Shown here piece after piece: positions 15,917-24,700 of a stretch of 47,049 bases of DNA (positions are counted from its first letter, which is position 1; the number at the start of each line of letters is the position of its first letter). Origin of the DNA: Planctomycetia bacterium (GTDB lineage: Bacteria; Planctomycetota; UBA8108; UBA1146); assembly GCA_012269595.1 (NCBI GenBank), contig JAAXJX010000040.1, positions 1-47,049 of the forward strand, given 5' to 3'. A program made the translations under genes and the position numbers. The notes under the pieces are model-generated. The model did no database searches. It was not told the DNA's origin and worked only from the letters and a program-made list of their open reading frames with translations.

Positions 15917-16644
15917 CAGTTCCCCTCTCCGGCAACGTGCTGAGCTTCAATCCCCTGAATCTCGTCGAAAGCATCGGCGGTCATGACAAGGTTGTTACAG
16001 CGCAGCAGGGAAAGCGCATTCAGGTCAGACACCGGCATCACTTCCACCGATTCCAGATTGCGGCAGGAAAGCCACACGTTGCGGCGATCCTCGACCGACA
16101 TCGCCGTCGGCAGACAGACGAGGTAGGAACGGTTGAGGCCGGCTGCCTCAAATCTCTTGCGGAATTCAGCGGTGGAAGGCTTGTCCACCGGCAGGCTGTC
16201 GATGATGAGGGCTTCGCCGTCGATCATCTTGGAAAGCAGGGCGTGGCGAGTGGCCAGGCGACGCTGCTTGCGGGAAAGGCCGTAGTCGTAACTGCGCGGA
16301 CGCGGACCGAAAACGACTCCGCCCCCTCGCCAGATTGGCGACTTCTTGCTTCCGGAACGGGCACGACCCGTACCCTTCTGGCGCCACGGCTTTCTCGGTG
16401 ATCCATTGATTTCACCACGGGACTTGGTGCTGGCGGTTCCCCGACGCATGCGTCCCTGGTATCTGCGAACAGCCTCTTTCATCAGAGGGATGTTCGGGTA
16501 GTTGGAAACTGCCCCGGGCGTAAAGGTCTTGCTGCCCTGGTGATTTCCATCGGCTCCGTGATGCGGGACCTCTACGGCCTCCAGCACTTGCGGCTCCTTG
16601 TTGTTTTCGAGTCCGGTACTCACGGCTCGTTCCATTCCGTCCAC
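15916..16644 (-). CDS. rplD: 50S ribosomal protein L4
   Basis: About 240 residues. Core motifs are RGTASTKSRGEINGSPRKPW then RQKGTGRARSGSKKSPIWRG and GGVVFGPRPRSYDYGLSRKQ. L4 reaches into the exit tunnel; in E. coli it also represses the S10 operon by binding its leader. The start could be the GTG at 16644 or the ATG at 16635. Either way the N-terminus is about 30 residues longer than usual. The long structured S10 leader upstream would be a natural L4 target, but this is inference. Confidence 0.95.
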   Translation of the reverse strand: MDGMERAVSTGLENNKEPQVLEAVEVPHHGADGNHQGSKTFTPGAVSNYPNIPLMKEAVRRYQGRMRRGTASTKSRGEINGSPRKPWRQKGTGRARSGSKKSPIWRGGGVVFGPRPRSYDYGLSRKQRRLATRHALLSKMIDGEALIIDSLPVDKPSTAEFRKRFEAAGLNRSYLVCLPTAMSVEDRRNVWLSCRNLESVEVMPVSDLNALSLLRCNNLVMTADAFDEIQGIEAQHVAGEGN

Positions 16645-16687
16645 GCCCCGTTATCCCCTGAAGGGAGTCACGCTGGCTTGCTGATCT

Positions 16688-17320
16688 TTACAGACTTTCC
16701 TCAACTGTCAGGTAGGTACCATTGGCACCGGGCACCGCACCGCGAACAACCAGCAGGTTCTTCTCGGGGTTGGCCTCGATCACCTTCAGGTTCCTGACTT
16801 TCACCTTCGCACTACCCATTTGGCCCGGCATCTTCTTGCCTTTGATCACGCGCCCTGGGTCCTGCATCATTCCGGTCGATCCGATTTGACGCTTGCTCTT
16901 TGAACCGTGACTCTTGGGACCGATGCTGTGGTTCCAGCGCTTGACCGTTCCGGCGAAGCCTTTTCCCTTGCTCGTTCCCTGGACGTCAACCATCTCGACA
17001 CCCTCAAAAATGGAGAGATCGATGGCCTGTCCCGGTTCGACATCCTGCCCTTCGATGGGCGGGATCTCCTGGATGTATCTCTGGGCCTGAACTCCGACCT
17101 TGTCGAAGTGACCGCCCATCGGCTTGCCGGGATCCTTGTGAGTCGGATCGAATCCGATCTGGACCGCCTCGTAGCCGTCATTGTCATTGTTTTTCACCTG
17201 CAACACGGTGCAGGGGCCAGCCTCGATGAGGGTGACCGGGACCCAATTGCCCGAATCATCGAACATTTGGGACATTCCCAGCTTCTTCCCGAGGATCGTC
17301 TTTCTGATTCTCCGAGCCAC
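16688..17320 (-). CDS. rplC: 50S ribosomal protein L3
   Basis: 210 residues. ILGKKLGMSQMFDDSGNWVP at the N-terminus, FAGTVKRWNHSIGPKSHGSK and PGRVIKGKKMPGQMGSAKVK are diagnostic, including the Gln-containing loop methylated in E. coli. L3 starts 50S assembly. It follows rpsJ by 8 nt. Confidence 0.98.
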   Translation of the reverse strand: MARRIRKTILGKKLGMSQMFDDSGNWVPVTLIEAGPCTVLQVKNNDNDGYEAVQIGFDPTHKDPGKPMGGHFDKVGVQAQRYIQEIPPIEGQDVEPGQAIDLSIFEGVEMVDVQGTSKGKGFAGTVKRWNHSIGPKSHGSKSKRQIGSTGMMQDPGRVIKGKKMPGQMGSAKVKVRNLKVIEANPEKNLLVVRGAVPGANGTYLTVEESL

Positions 17321-17328
17321 GGGACCTC

Positions 17329-17637
17329 CTAGATCTTGATCCTGATGTTCACACCCGCAGGCATGCTGATCTTCGTCAACGCATCCATTGTTTTCGGGCT
17401 CGCCTCGCTGATCTCGATGACGCGCTTGTGGGTACGCATTTCAAACTGCTCACGGGACTTCTTGTTCACGTGAGGAGAACGAAGAACCGTGTAGCGTTCG
17501 ATTCGAGTAGGAAGTGGGATCGGTCCGTGTACGCGGGCGCCGCTCTTCTTGGCAGCGTCCACGATGGAAGCGGATGCACCATCCAGAACCTGGTGGTCGT
17601 AGGCTTCCATTCGGATTCGTATCTTGTCTTTCGGCAT
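17329..17637 (-). CDS. rpsJ: 30S ribosomal protein S10
   Basis: 102 residues from the ATG at 17637 ([20 protein letters not shown]). [20 protein letters not shown] and [20 protein letters not shown] are diagnostic. S10 (NusE) also links NusG to the ribosome and joins antitermination complexes. The frame extends upstream without similarity. It is the first gene of the S10 block, after a long leader. Confidence 0.98.
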   Translation of the reverse strand: MPKDKIRIRMEAYDHQVLDGASASIVDAAKKSGARVHGPIPLPTRIERYTVLRSPHVNKKSREQFEMRTHKRVIEISEASPKTMDALTKISMPAGVNIRIKI

Positions 17638-17726
17638 GGGTGTCTGTTCTCCATCCCCAGCAAGTTCCAGCACCATTTCAAATGGCAAAACATCAACACT
17701 ACAATTCATGTGCGACAGTCATGCTG

Positions 17727-17742
17727 GAGGTGGCAACACCTC
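17727..17742 (-). promoter_or_regulatory. Leader hairpin 4 of the S10 operon
   Basis: GAGGTG-TTGC-CACCTC on the minus strand, a perfect 6-bp stem with a 4-nt loop, about 90 nt before the rpsJ start. Confidence 0.4.
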
Positions 17743-17860
17743 GAACGAGCGATGCGACTTGCACACTGCGAACCCACAGCGATCGCGGAAAAACTCCGAA
17801 GAGATTCATCCGGCGATTCACACATGCGGGTCCAACCCATGATCACCACGACCGCTGACT

Positions 17861-17886
17861 CCTCCGGGGGGCGTACTTCCCGGAGG
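17861..17886 (-). promoter_or_regulatory. Leader hairpin 3 of the S10 operon
   Basis: CCTCCGGG/CCCGGAGG, a perfect 8-bp GC-rich stem with a 10-nt loop. It begins 4 nt after hairpin 2. No T tract follows, so it is not a terminator. Confidence 0.45.
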
Positions 17887-17890
17887 GTCA

Positions 17891-17923
17891 CGGGCAATCT
17901 GAATCGAAGATTCAACTTGCCCG
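17891..17923 (-). promoter_or_regulatory. Leader hairpin 2 of the S10 operon
   Basis: CGGGCAA/TTGCCCG (7 bp), then a symmetric 3x3 internal loop, then GAATC/GATTC (5 bp) with a 3-nt loop. A stem broken by a small internal loop is a form often bound by ribosomal proteins. Confidence 0.45.
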
Positions 17924-18036
17924 GGTCGCTGGATCATTGGGTCGTGCCAAGCACGCACCGATCCCGATCTGCCAAAGAGCTGCGGACTTTAGTTACCACC
18001 AACCTTCAAGGCGACAGCAACCGGTCCAGTCTCGTT

Positions 18037-18066
18037 GAAACAAAACTCCGATTCGGAGTCCGTTTC
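18037..18066 (-). promoter_or_regulatory. Leader hairpin 1 of the S10 operon, possible weak attenuator
   Basis: GAAAC...GTTTC (5 bp) encloses ACTCCG-AAT-CGGAGT (6 bp). The inner stem is followed on the minus strand by TTTGTTTC, which makes it terminator-like. It lies roughly 170 nt after the predicted transcript start. Confidence 0.45.
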
Positions 18067-18233
18067 CTGGCACGCAATCCTTACACACATGCCCGTGAAA
18101 ACCTGAAGGCAAACAGTGCCTTGAAGTGTCGCAAACCGAACAGTGCGGGCCGTTTTTCCATGGCGGGAAACACCCACCTGCAGAAGAACGGAAATCGCCC
18201 CGGGAGCACGGTTTGCATACACGGGAAACGACG

Positions 18234-18261
18234 ATTCTAAGAACCTCAGATTCCCTGTCAA
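18234..18261 (-). promoter_or_regulatory. Strong sigma70-type promoter of the S10-spc operon
   Basis: Perfect TTGACA (18261-18256), 16-nt spacer, TAGAAT (18239-18234; five of six matches). The predicted start near 18226 gives a leader of about 590 nt before rpsJ. Confidence 0.75.
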
Positions 18262-18374
18262 CGAAGACGGAGCAATTTGCAGAATTTTGCCCCGGAGAAT
18301 CTCAAGAAACGGCAAGGCCACGGGTGGGCGGCTTCCGGCGCCGGGTGTTCCGATAACCTCAACCGGTTTCCACC

Positions 18375-20450
18375 TCAGAAGCGGAATCTCTCCGCGACCT
18401 CCGGAGGGGCCGAATCGAAGCCCACCGGCTCCATCGAGAAGCCCGCGCGCCCCTGTGAAAGTGATCTCAAACCGGTCGTATAGCCGAATACCTCCGCCAG
18501 AGGCACTTTGCCGGTGATTTTGCGAATATCGAGCACCAGATCCACATCCTCGATCTGGGCCCTGCGACGCACCAGATCCTGGTGAATCGAGCCGAAATAC
18601 TCTTCCGGAGTGCTGACCTGAAACTGCATCAACGGCTCCAGAAGAACGTCTCCCGCCTTTTCATGAGCTTCATCAAAGGCCTCCCGGGCTGCAACAGCCA
18701 AACCGGCTTCGGTGGTTTCCGGAGTGATCGGTGGAAGCTGGATCCTTGCCTGGACCTGAATAAAGGGAAATCCGAGGCTTCCTCCGCCGCTCAGGCAGGA
18801 TTCCACCGTCCCCTGGACCGCCTGAACCCATTCCGGGGCGATGGGGGGGACTCCCCCATCCCAAACCACAGGATCCGACTCTTCATCGTCCATTCCCGGC
18901 TGAAGTGGGACCAAAGTCAGGGAAACTTCACCAAATTGATCTTTTCCACCCAATTGGCGCTCGACCTTGACCCTCGAGGTCGCCTCTTTCGACACCATTT
19001 GCCGATACGCCACCCGAGGCTGGCCAATGTTCGCATTGACCTTGAAATCCCGCTCGAGACGATTGCGAATCACCTCGAGATGGAGTTCTCCCATTCCTGA
19101 CATGACGAACTGACCGGTCTCCTCATTGATCTCAGTACGGAAGGTCGGGTCTTCCCGCTCAATCCTGCCGAGAATCTCCTGCAATCGGTCCCGGTCCTGA
19201 CCGGAACGGGGCTCGATGGCCATCGAGATCACTGTTTCCGGGAATACCGGCTCCTCCAGCATGACCTGTTTCTTGGCCTCGCAAAGGGTATCACCGGTTC
19301 CGCTGAAACGTGGGCCAGTGACGGCGACGATGTCCCCCGCCACCGCTTTTTCGAGGTTTTCCCGACTGTTGGCATGCATGCGATGAATCGAATTGACGCG
19401 CTCGCGCTTGCCGGTGCGCGGGTTCATGGCAGTTTTGCCTTTTTCCAGTTCTCCGGAATAGACCCGCATGTAGAGCAATTCTCCATGGGTGTCGATCTGA
19501 ACTTTGAAGATCAGTGCGCTGAAGGGATCTTCCCCCGTACATGGAACCTGAATCGGATCTCCGGACTTGGGGTCCTGTCCCTCGACCGTGGGAACATCCA
19601 GGGGATCCGGAAGGTAATGAACCACTGCGTCCAGCAACGGCTGGATCCCCTTGTTGGAAAGTGCACTTCCACCGAGAACCGGAACCCACACCCTTCCCAG
19701 AGTCCCCTTGCGAATGGCAGCCCTGAGGACTTCCTCGGGAACGTCTTCACCCTCCATGTGCAGTTCCATGACGGCATCATCGTGATCGGCGACCTTATCG
19801 AGAAGTTCCCCCCTCCACAATTCAGCCAGTTCCTCCTGGTCCGCATCGATAGCGGACTCCACAACTGTGGCCCCAAGGCTCTCACTGTCGAAGGAGTACT
19901 GCTTCATCTTCACCAGATCGATGACCGCCCTGAAATCAGACTCTGTTCCCACAGGAATATTCAGTGGAAGAGTGTCGACAGAAAATGAATCGCTGACATT
20001 TTCAAGAACCCGAAAGTAATCTGCCCCCACTCGATCCAGCTTGTTGATGAAAGCGATACGGGGAACGTTGTAGCGATCAGCCTGCCGCCATACGGTCTCT
20101 GACTGGGCCTGCACGCCCGCAACACCGCAAAAAACTCCCACCGCTCCATCGAGAACCCTGAGTGCGCGCTCAACCTCTGCGGTGAAATCAACATGGCCTG
20201 GTGTATCGATCAGATTGAGCACCGCATCGGACCAGCGAAAACTGGTCGCCGCACTGGTGATGGTGATCCCGCGCTCCTGCTCTTCAACCAACCAATCCAT
20301 GTGGGCACTGCCCTCATGAACTTCACCCATGCGATATTCCTTGCCCGAGTAGAAAAGGAACCGTTCAGAGACGGTCGTCTTCCCCGCATCGATATGCGCA
20401 ATGATTCCAATGTTGCGTGTGGGATGACTGGCAGATGACTGGCTCGACAC
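18375..20450 (-). CDS. fusA: Elongation factor G, somewhat divergent
   Basis: 691 residues; the translocation GTPase. G1 AHIDAGKT is at 18-25, switch region EEQERGITITSAAT at 56-69, G3 DTPGHVDF at 82-89, G4 NKLDR at 136-140. All EF-G domains are present, ending GLRSLSQGRAGFSMEPVGF. It starts with GTG at 20450 with GGAG 5 nt upstream. Several positions differ from common FusA (NKLDR for NKMDR, and the C-terminal AGFSMEPVGF). It might be one of the paralogous EF-G subfamilies rather than the main one; a tree is needed. It stands in the usual place after rpsG, yet a strong terminator separates them. Confidence 0.93.
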   Translation of the reverse strand: MSSQSSASHPTRNIGIIAHIDAGKTTVSERFLFYSGKEYRMGEVHEGSAHMDWLVEEQERGITITSAATSFRWSDAVLNLIDTPGHVDFTAEVERALRVLDGAVGVFCGVAGVQAQSETVWRQADRYNVPRIAFINKLDRVGADYFRVLENVSDSFSVDTLPLNIPVGTESDFRAVIDLVKMKQYSFDSESLGATVVESAIDADQEELAELWRGELLDKVADHDDAVMELHMEGEDVPEEVLRAAIRKGTLGRVWVPVLGGSALSNKGIQPLLDAVVHYLPDPLDVPTVEGQDPKSGDPIQVPCTGEDPFSALIFKVQIDTHGELLYMRVYSGELEKGKTAMNPRTGKRERVNSIHRMHANSRENLEKAVAGDIVAVTGPRFSGTGDTLCEAKKQVMLEEPVFPETVISMAIEPRSGQDRDRLQEILGRIEREDPTFRTEINEETGQFVMSGMGELHLEVIRNRLERDFKVNANIGQPRVAYRQMVSKEATSRVKVERQLGGKDQFGEVSLTLVPLQPGMDDEESDPVVWDGGVPPIAPEWVQAVQGTVESCLSGGGSLGFPFIQVQARIQLPPITPETTEAGLAVAAREAFDEAHEKAGDVLLEPLMQFQVSTPEEYFGSIHQDLVRRRAQIEDVDLVLDIRKITGKVPLAEVFGYTTGLRSLSQGRAGFSMEPVGFDSAPPEVAERFRF

Positions 20451-20492
20451 TTTCGCTCCGATTTGGCTGGCTGGTCAGTGAGGCTGCGGCCA

Positions 20493-20526
20493 TGAGTGGG
20501 AAGCCGCAATGAGTGAGAAGCCGCAA
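20493..20526. repeat. 17-bp tandem direct repeat upstream of fusA
   Basis: Two adjacent copies, TGAGTGGGAAGCCGCAA (20493-20509) and TGAGTGAGAAGCCGCAA (20510-20526), differ at one base. They lie 43-76 bp before the fusA start, between the rpsG terminator and the gene. This might be a binding site or leader element for fusA, or a chance duplication. Confidence 0.6.
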
Positions 20527-20556
20527 TTCTTCTCTTCCGATGCGGATTCTCATTCA

Positions 20557-20586
20557 AGACAGGCCCCTACTCAAGGGATGCGACGA
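20557..20586 (-). promoter_or_regulatory. Weak candidate promoter for fusA
   Basis: The minus-strand segment after the rpsG terminator contains TTGAGT, about 17 nt, then GAGAAT within this region (overlapping its lower edge). The match is only moderate. A promoter must lie somewhere in 20451-20631 if the terminator is efficient. Confidence 0.3.
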
Positions 20587-20631
20587 CAGAGGCATGGAAA
20601 GAAGATGTGAATCGGGCGAACAAAAAAACCC

Positions 20632-20663
20632 CCGCACCGGGAGGTGCGGGGGTCTGATCAACA
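20632..20663 (-). terminator. Strong intrinsic terminator after rpsG
   Basis: A perfect 11-bp stem ACCCCCGCACC/GGTGCGGGGGT with a 4-nt loop runs into seven T residues on the minus strand (20638-20632). It is 33 nt after the rpsG stop and cuts the str operon before fusA. Confidence 0.95.
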
Positions 20664-20696
20664 ATATGAATGGGCCGGGTCGACGACGAAAATCGT

Positions 20697-21194
20697 TTAC
20701 CAGGCGTAGTGGGCGAAAAGCTTGTTCGCTTCAGCCATTTTGTGGGTGTTTTCACGCCACGTCACGGAAGCACCCTCTTTGCGGTAGGCCTGGGCGAACT
20801 CGTCGGCGAGACGCTCGGCCATAGGCTTTCCACTGCGTCCACGGCAGGTCTCGACGATGGTGCGCAGGGCCAAAGCCTGTGCGCGACGGCGAGTCACTTC
20901 CACCGGAACCTGATAGGTGGCACCACCCACTCGGCGAGAACGAACCTCTACCTGTGGCATGACGTTTTGTACCGCTGTCAGGAAGACGTCCAACGGCTCT
21001 GCGTCGCTGACCTTTTTCCCGAGCAGGTCCATGGCATCGTAGAAAATGCCACGGGCGATGGCTTTCTTGCCATCCCACATGAGACGGTTGATGAACTTTG
21101 TCACCACCATGCTGTTGTACCTTGGGTCGGGTTTTTGGAACCGCTGCGTTGAACGGAACTTTTGCTTCACGACCTTGTTCTTGCGCTTGGCCAA
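20697..21194 (-). CDS. rpsG: 30S ribosomal protein S7
   Basis: 165 residues, slightly longer than the usual 156. TKFINRLMWDGKKAIARGIF, RRVGGATYQVPVEVTRRRAQ and the C-terminal HKMAEANKLFAHYAW are diagnostic. S7 starts assembly of the 30S head. The extra length is in the basic N-terminus (MAKRKNKVVKQKFRSTQRFQ). It follows rpsL by 14 nt. Confidence 0.98.
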   Translation of the reverse strand: MAKRKNKVVKQKFRSTQRFQKPDPRYNSMVVTKFINRLMWDGKKAIARGIFYDAMDLLGKKVSDAEPLDVFLTAVQNVMPQVEVRSRRVGGATYQVPVEVTRRRAQALALRTIVETCRGRSGKPMAERLADEFAQAYRKEGASVTWRENTHKMAEANKLFAHYAW

Positions 21195-21208
21195 GATTCT
21201 CTACCCCG

Positions 21209-21580
21209 CTACTTCTTGTTTTTCTTGCCGTACTTGGAGCGTCCCTGCTTCCGGTCATCTACACCGGAGCAGTCGAGGGTGCCTCGAACCACGTGGTAAC
21301 GAACCCCGGGAAGGTCACGAACACGTCCTCCTCTGACGAGCACGATGGAGTGCTCCTGGAGGTTGTGCCCCTCACCCCCGATGTAAGCCGTGATTTCCTT
21401 GCCATTGGACAGGCGGACACGAGCCACCTTGCGCAATGCCGAGTTCGGCTTCTTGGGGGTCATAGTGTGAACCTTGAGGCAAACTCCACGGCGCTGAGGA
21501 CAACGGTCCAGCACCGGAGACTTGCTCTTCTTCAACTTGTCTTTGCGGCCCTTGCGGACCAACTGATTGATCGTTGGCAT
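21209..21580 (-). CDS. rpsL: 30S ribosomal protein S12
   Basis: 123 residues. [20 protein letters not shown], the decoding loop [20 protein letters not shown] and [20 protein letters not shown] are clear. The streptomycin-resistance lysines of the PKKPNS loop and the Asp of RDLPGV are wild type, so no resistance change is visible. First gene of the rpsL-rpsG pair, 144 nt after rpoC. Confidence 0.98.
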   Translation of the reverse strand: MPTINQLVRKGRKDKLKKSKSPVLDRCPQRRGVCLKVHTMTPKKPNSALRKVARVRLSNGKEITAYIGGEGHNLQEHSIVLVRGGRVRDLPGVRYHVVRGTLDCSGVDDRKQGRSKYGKKNKK

Positions 21581-21689
21581 TCGTTCTCTTTCAAAGACAC
21601 TGCGATCGGATCATCGTGATCGATTCGCGCAGCCTTTTCTGGTCTCGAAGGATTCCTGAACAGCCCTCACTGGCCGCTGGAATCGACTC

Positions 21690-21716
21690 GCCGCCCCGGT
21701 TCACCCCCGGAGCGGC
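21690..21716 (-). promoter_or_regulatory. GC-rich hairpin just after rpoC
   Basis: GCCGCTCCGG/CCGGGGCGGC on the minus strand, 10 bp with one U-G pair and a 7-nt loop, 9 nt after the rpoC stop. No T tract follows, so processing, RNA stabilisation or a weak pause is more likely than termination. Confidence 0.45.
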
Positions 21717-21724
21717 CCCTCATA

Positions 21725-24700
21725 CTAACCCTCAGAATTGTTTTCGTCTTCCGAATTTGGAGTTTCCTCCCCGGACTCTTCGGGGACAGAAGGTTCTCCC
21801 CCGATCAGAAGATCCGGATGAGGCTGAATCTCGTCATCACTCAAAACCGGCTCAGAAGCGGGCTCCTGAGCAATTTCAGAGGTATCTGGCGTTTCAGCGG
21901 CCTCTTCGGGAGCCTCAACCTTGACATCATTGCCCATCAGGAAGTCCCTCAACGGATCTGCAGAAGCGGCCTTTTCAGCCCCCTCCTCCTCCGCGGTCGC
22001 CGGATCACCGATCAGAACAGACTCCAACTCGGGCTTGGCCGGTACGGGTGGCTCCCCGAGGTGGCGAACACCCTTGTCGAAGTAACTGCGGTAACCGGTA
22101 CCTGCCGGAATCATGTGACCCATGATCACATTCTCCTTGAGGCCGACGAGACGATCCTTCTTGCCGCTGAGTGCCGCTTCCGTGAGAACCTTTGTCGTCT
22201 CCTGGAAACTGGCTGCGGAGATGAAGCTGTCCGACTGAACCGCAGCCTTGGTGATGCCCTGAAGCATCGGCTCGGCGGTCGGAGGCATCATTCCGTTCTC
22301 AGCCATCTCTTCGCAAATCTTGCGGAAGCGATGACGGTCAATCACGGTGTCGGGCAGCAACTCACTGTCACCCGCTTCCCTGATCATCACGTTGCGCATC
22401 ATTTGGGAAACGATGGTTTCAATGTGCTTGTCATTGATGGTCACGTTCTGGGACAGGTAAACGCCCTGCACCTCTTCGATAAGGTAGCGCTGAACTTCTT
22501 CAGCTCCCTCAACACGAAGGATGTCCTTGGGGACCTTGTCACCGTCGGTGAGAGGCTGACCATGGACCACCTGGTCACCTTTGGTCACGCGGTAGTGCTT
22601 GCCGGAGGGGATCACGTGCTCGTGGATCTCTCCATTCTCGGTAACCACATTGATGATCACCTTGCCGCGTTTCTTCTCGCCGAACTCGACGAGTCCATCC
22701 ACCTCGGCGATCACAGCCGGATTTTTCGGCTTGCGAACCTCGAAGATCTCCGTGACACGCGGCAGTCCACCAGTGATGTCCTGGGTACCGGAAGCCTGAC
22801 GGGGAGATTTTGCCAACAGGTCTCCCGGGGCCACCTTGTCACCGTCTGCGATCTGGATCATCGCCTTCTCGGGTACGGGGTAAGCGGCAACGGTTTCCTG
22901 TCCGGCCTTGTCACTGCAAATCCGAATCTGCGGCTGCATTTCACCCCTGTGCTCAGAGATGATTCTGCGCTCCTGATTCGAGACCGGGTCAATCTCAACG
23001 TTCAGGGTTGCCCCCTCAACGATGTCCTCGAACTTGGCGTAACCGACAACGTCGGTCAGGATCGACTGGGAGTGAGGATCCCAGTCAAAGAGGGCTGATC
23101 CCTTGCGGACAGTGGCACCTTCCTTGACGTGAAGGATCGCACCGAGACTCAGCTCGTGGCTTTCCAGCTCCTTGCCATCCTTGACGATGCTCAGAAGACC
23201 CCGGCGACTGATGACCACGTCTTCACCATCCTGGTTGACGACATGGCTGGCCTCTTTGAGCACGACTTCACCGGCGTTGTTCGACTTGACGGAAGATTCC
23301 TGAACCGACTTCGAAGCCACACCACCGATGTGGAAGGTGCGCATCGTCAGCTGTGTTCCGGGTTCACCGATCGACTGGGCAGCAACGATTCCGACTGCCA
23401 GACCCTGTTCCACCAGCTTGCCGCTGGAAAGGTCCATGCCGTAACACTTGGCGCAAACTCCCAGAGGACTGTCGCAGGTCAGGGGACTGCGGACGAGAAT
23501 CCGTTCGTACCCCAGATCCTGAATACGGTCTGCGATCTGCGGAGTGATCAGGCCATCCGCCTCGACGACCACTTCACCAGAAACCGGATCCTTGATTTCG
23601 GTAACAGAGGTACGCCCGCGAATCCTTGCGGCCAGCGGAATCGCTTCCTTTTCACCACGCTTGAGAGCTTTCTTGGAAAGACCGTTGCGAGTGCCGCAGT
23701 CCAACTCATTGACGACCACATTCTGGGCAACGTCAGCAAGTTTGCGGGTCAGGTAACCGGAGTCAGCGGTCTTCAGTGCGGTATCAGCAAGACCTTTACG
23801 GGCACCGTGAGTTGAGGAGAAGTACTCCAGAACTTTCAGTCCCTCGCGGAAGGACGCCTTGATGGGAGTCTCGATGATTTCACCGGAGGGCTTCGCCATC
23901 AGTCCGCGCATTCCCGCCAACTGACGGATCTGGGTCACGGATCCCCGTGCACCCGAATCCACCATGACGAAGATGGGATTGACGTACTCATCACCGGGAC
24001 GAGTGTCTTCCTTGAGACGCTGCATCAGCATCTCGCCCACCACGTTGGTGGTTTGTGTCCATTTGTCGATGATCTGACTGCTGCGCTCGTCATTGGTGAT
24101 CACACCATCCTGGTGACGCTGCTGAATCAGATCGACCTGGCTCTGTGTTTTCTCCAGTTCATTGAGCTTCTGTTCCGGGGTTCTCAAGTCAGCAAGGCTG
24201 AAAGAGAGTCCGGAGCGGGTGGCCGCCTTGAATCCCAGATCCTTCATGTCATCAAGGAACTTGAGAGTGGCGCGACGCCCACGGATGCGGAAACAGTCTG
24301 CAATGACCGACTTCAGATCAGACTTGGCAAGTGCGAAGTTGTAGAACGGCATGTCTTCGTGATCGAGAAGATCATTGAAGATGATGCGACTCGGCGTCGT
24401 CCGGTAGAAGCCATGCTCGTCCGGTGATTCAACTTTTCCGAAAGAGTTGTAAACCACCTTGCCTTCCGGCAAGCGAACCTTGGCAAGAGCATGACCATGA
24501 ATCTTTCCGGCGCCGAGTGCGGTGTGAACCTCCTCAGGGCTCGAGAAAATGATGTCGTGCCCCAACATTTCTTCCTTGGCAACGGTCAGGTAGTAACAAC
24601 CCATCACGATATCCTGAGAAGGTGCGATGATCGGGTTGCCGTGTGCCGGCGAGAAGATGTTGTTGGTCGAAAGCATCAAGTTTTGTGCTTCGAGCTGCGC

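Larger units (their letters stand above)
17638..18374 (-). other. fusA-rpsJ spacer with S10-operon leader
   Basis: 737 nt without a convincing gene. A minus-strand frame of 110 codons (18321-17989) has no family signature and contains the promoter, so I do not call it. The region holds a strong promoter and then at least four stem-loops before rpsJ, listed separately. No terminator with a clean T tract is seen directly after fusA. Confidence 0.7.

Noticed and set aside
17989-18321. Minus-strand frame of 110 codons in the S10 leader
   Set aside because: Contains the S10 promoter, has no recognisable domain, and looks like chance in a leader region.
21818-23098. Plus-strand frames opposite rpoC and rpoB, including 28656-29948
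   Set aside because: Antisense shadows of the polymerase genes with repetitive leucine- and histidine-rich translations.
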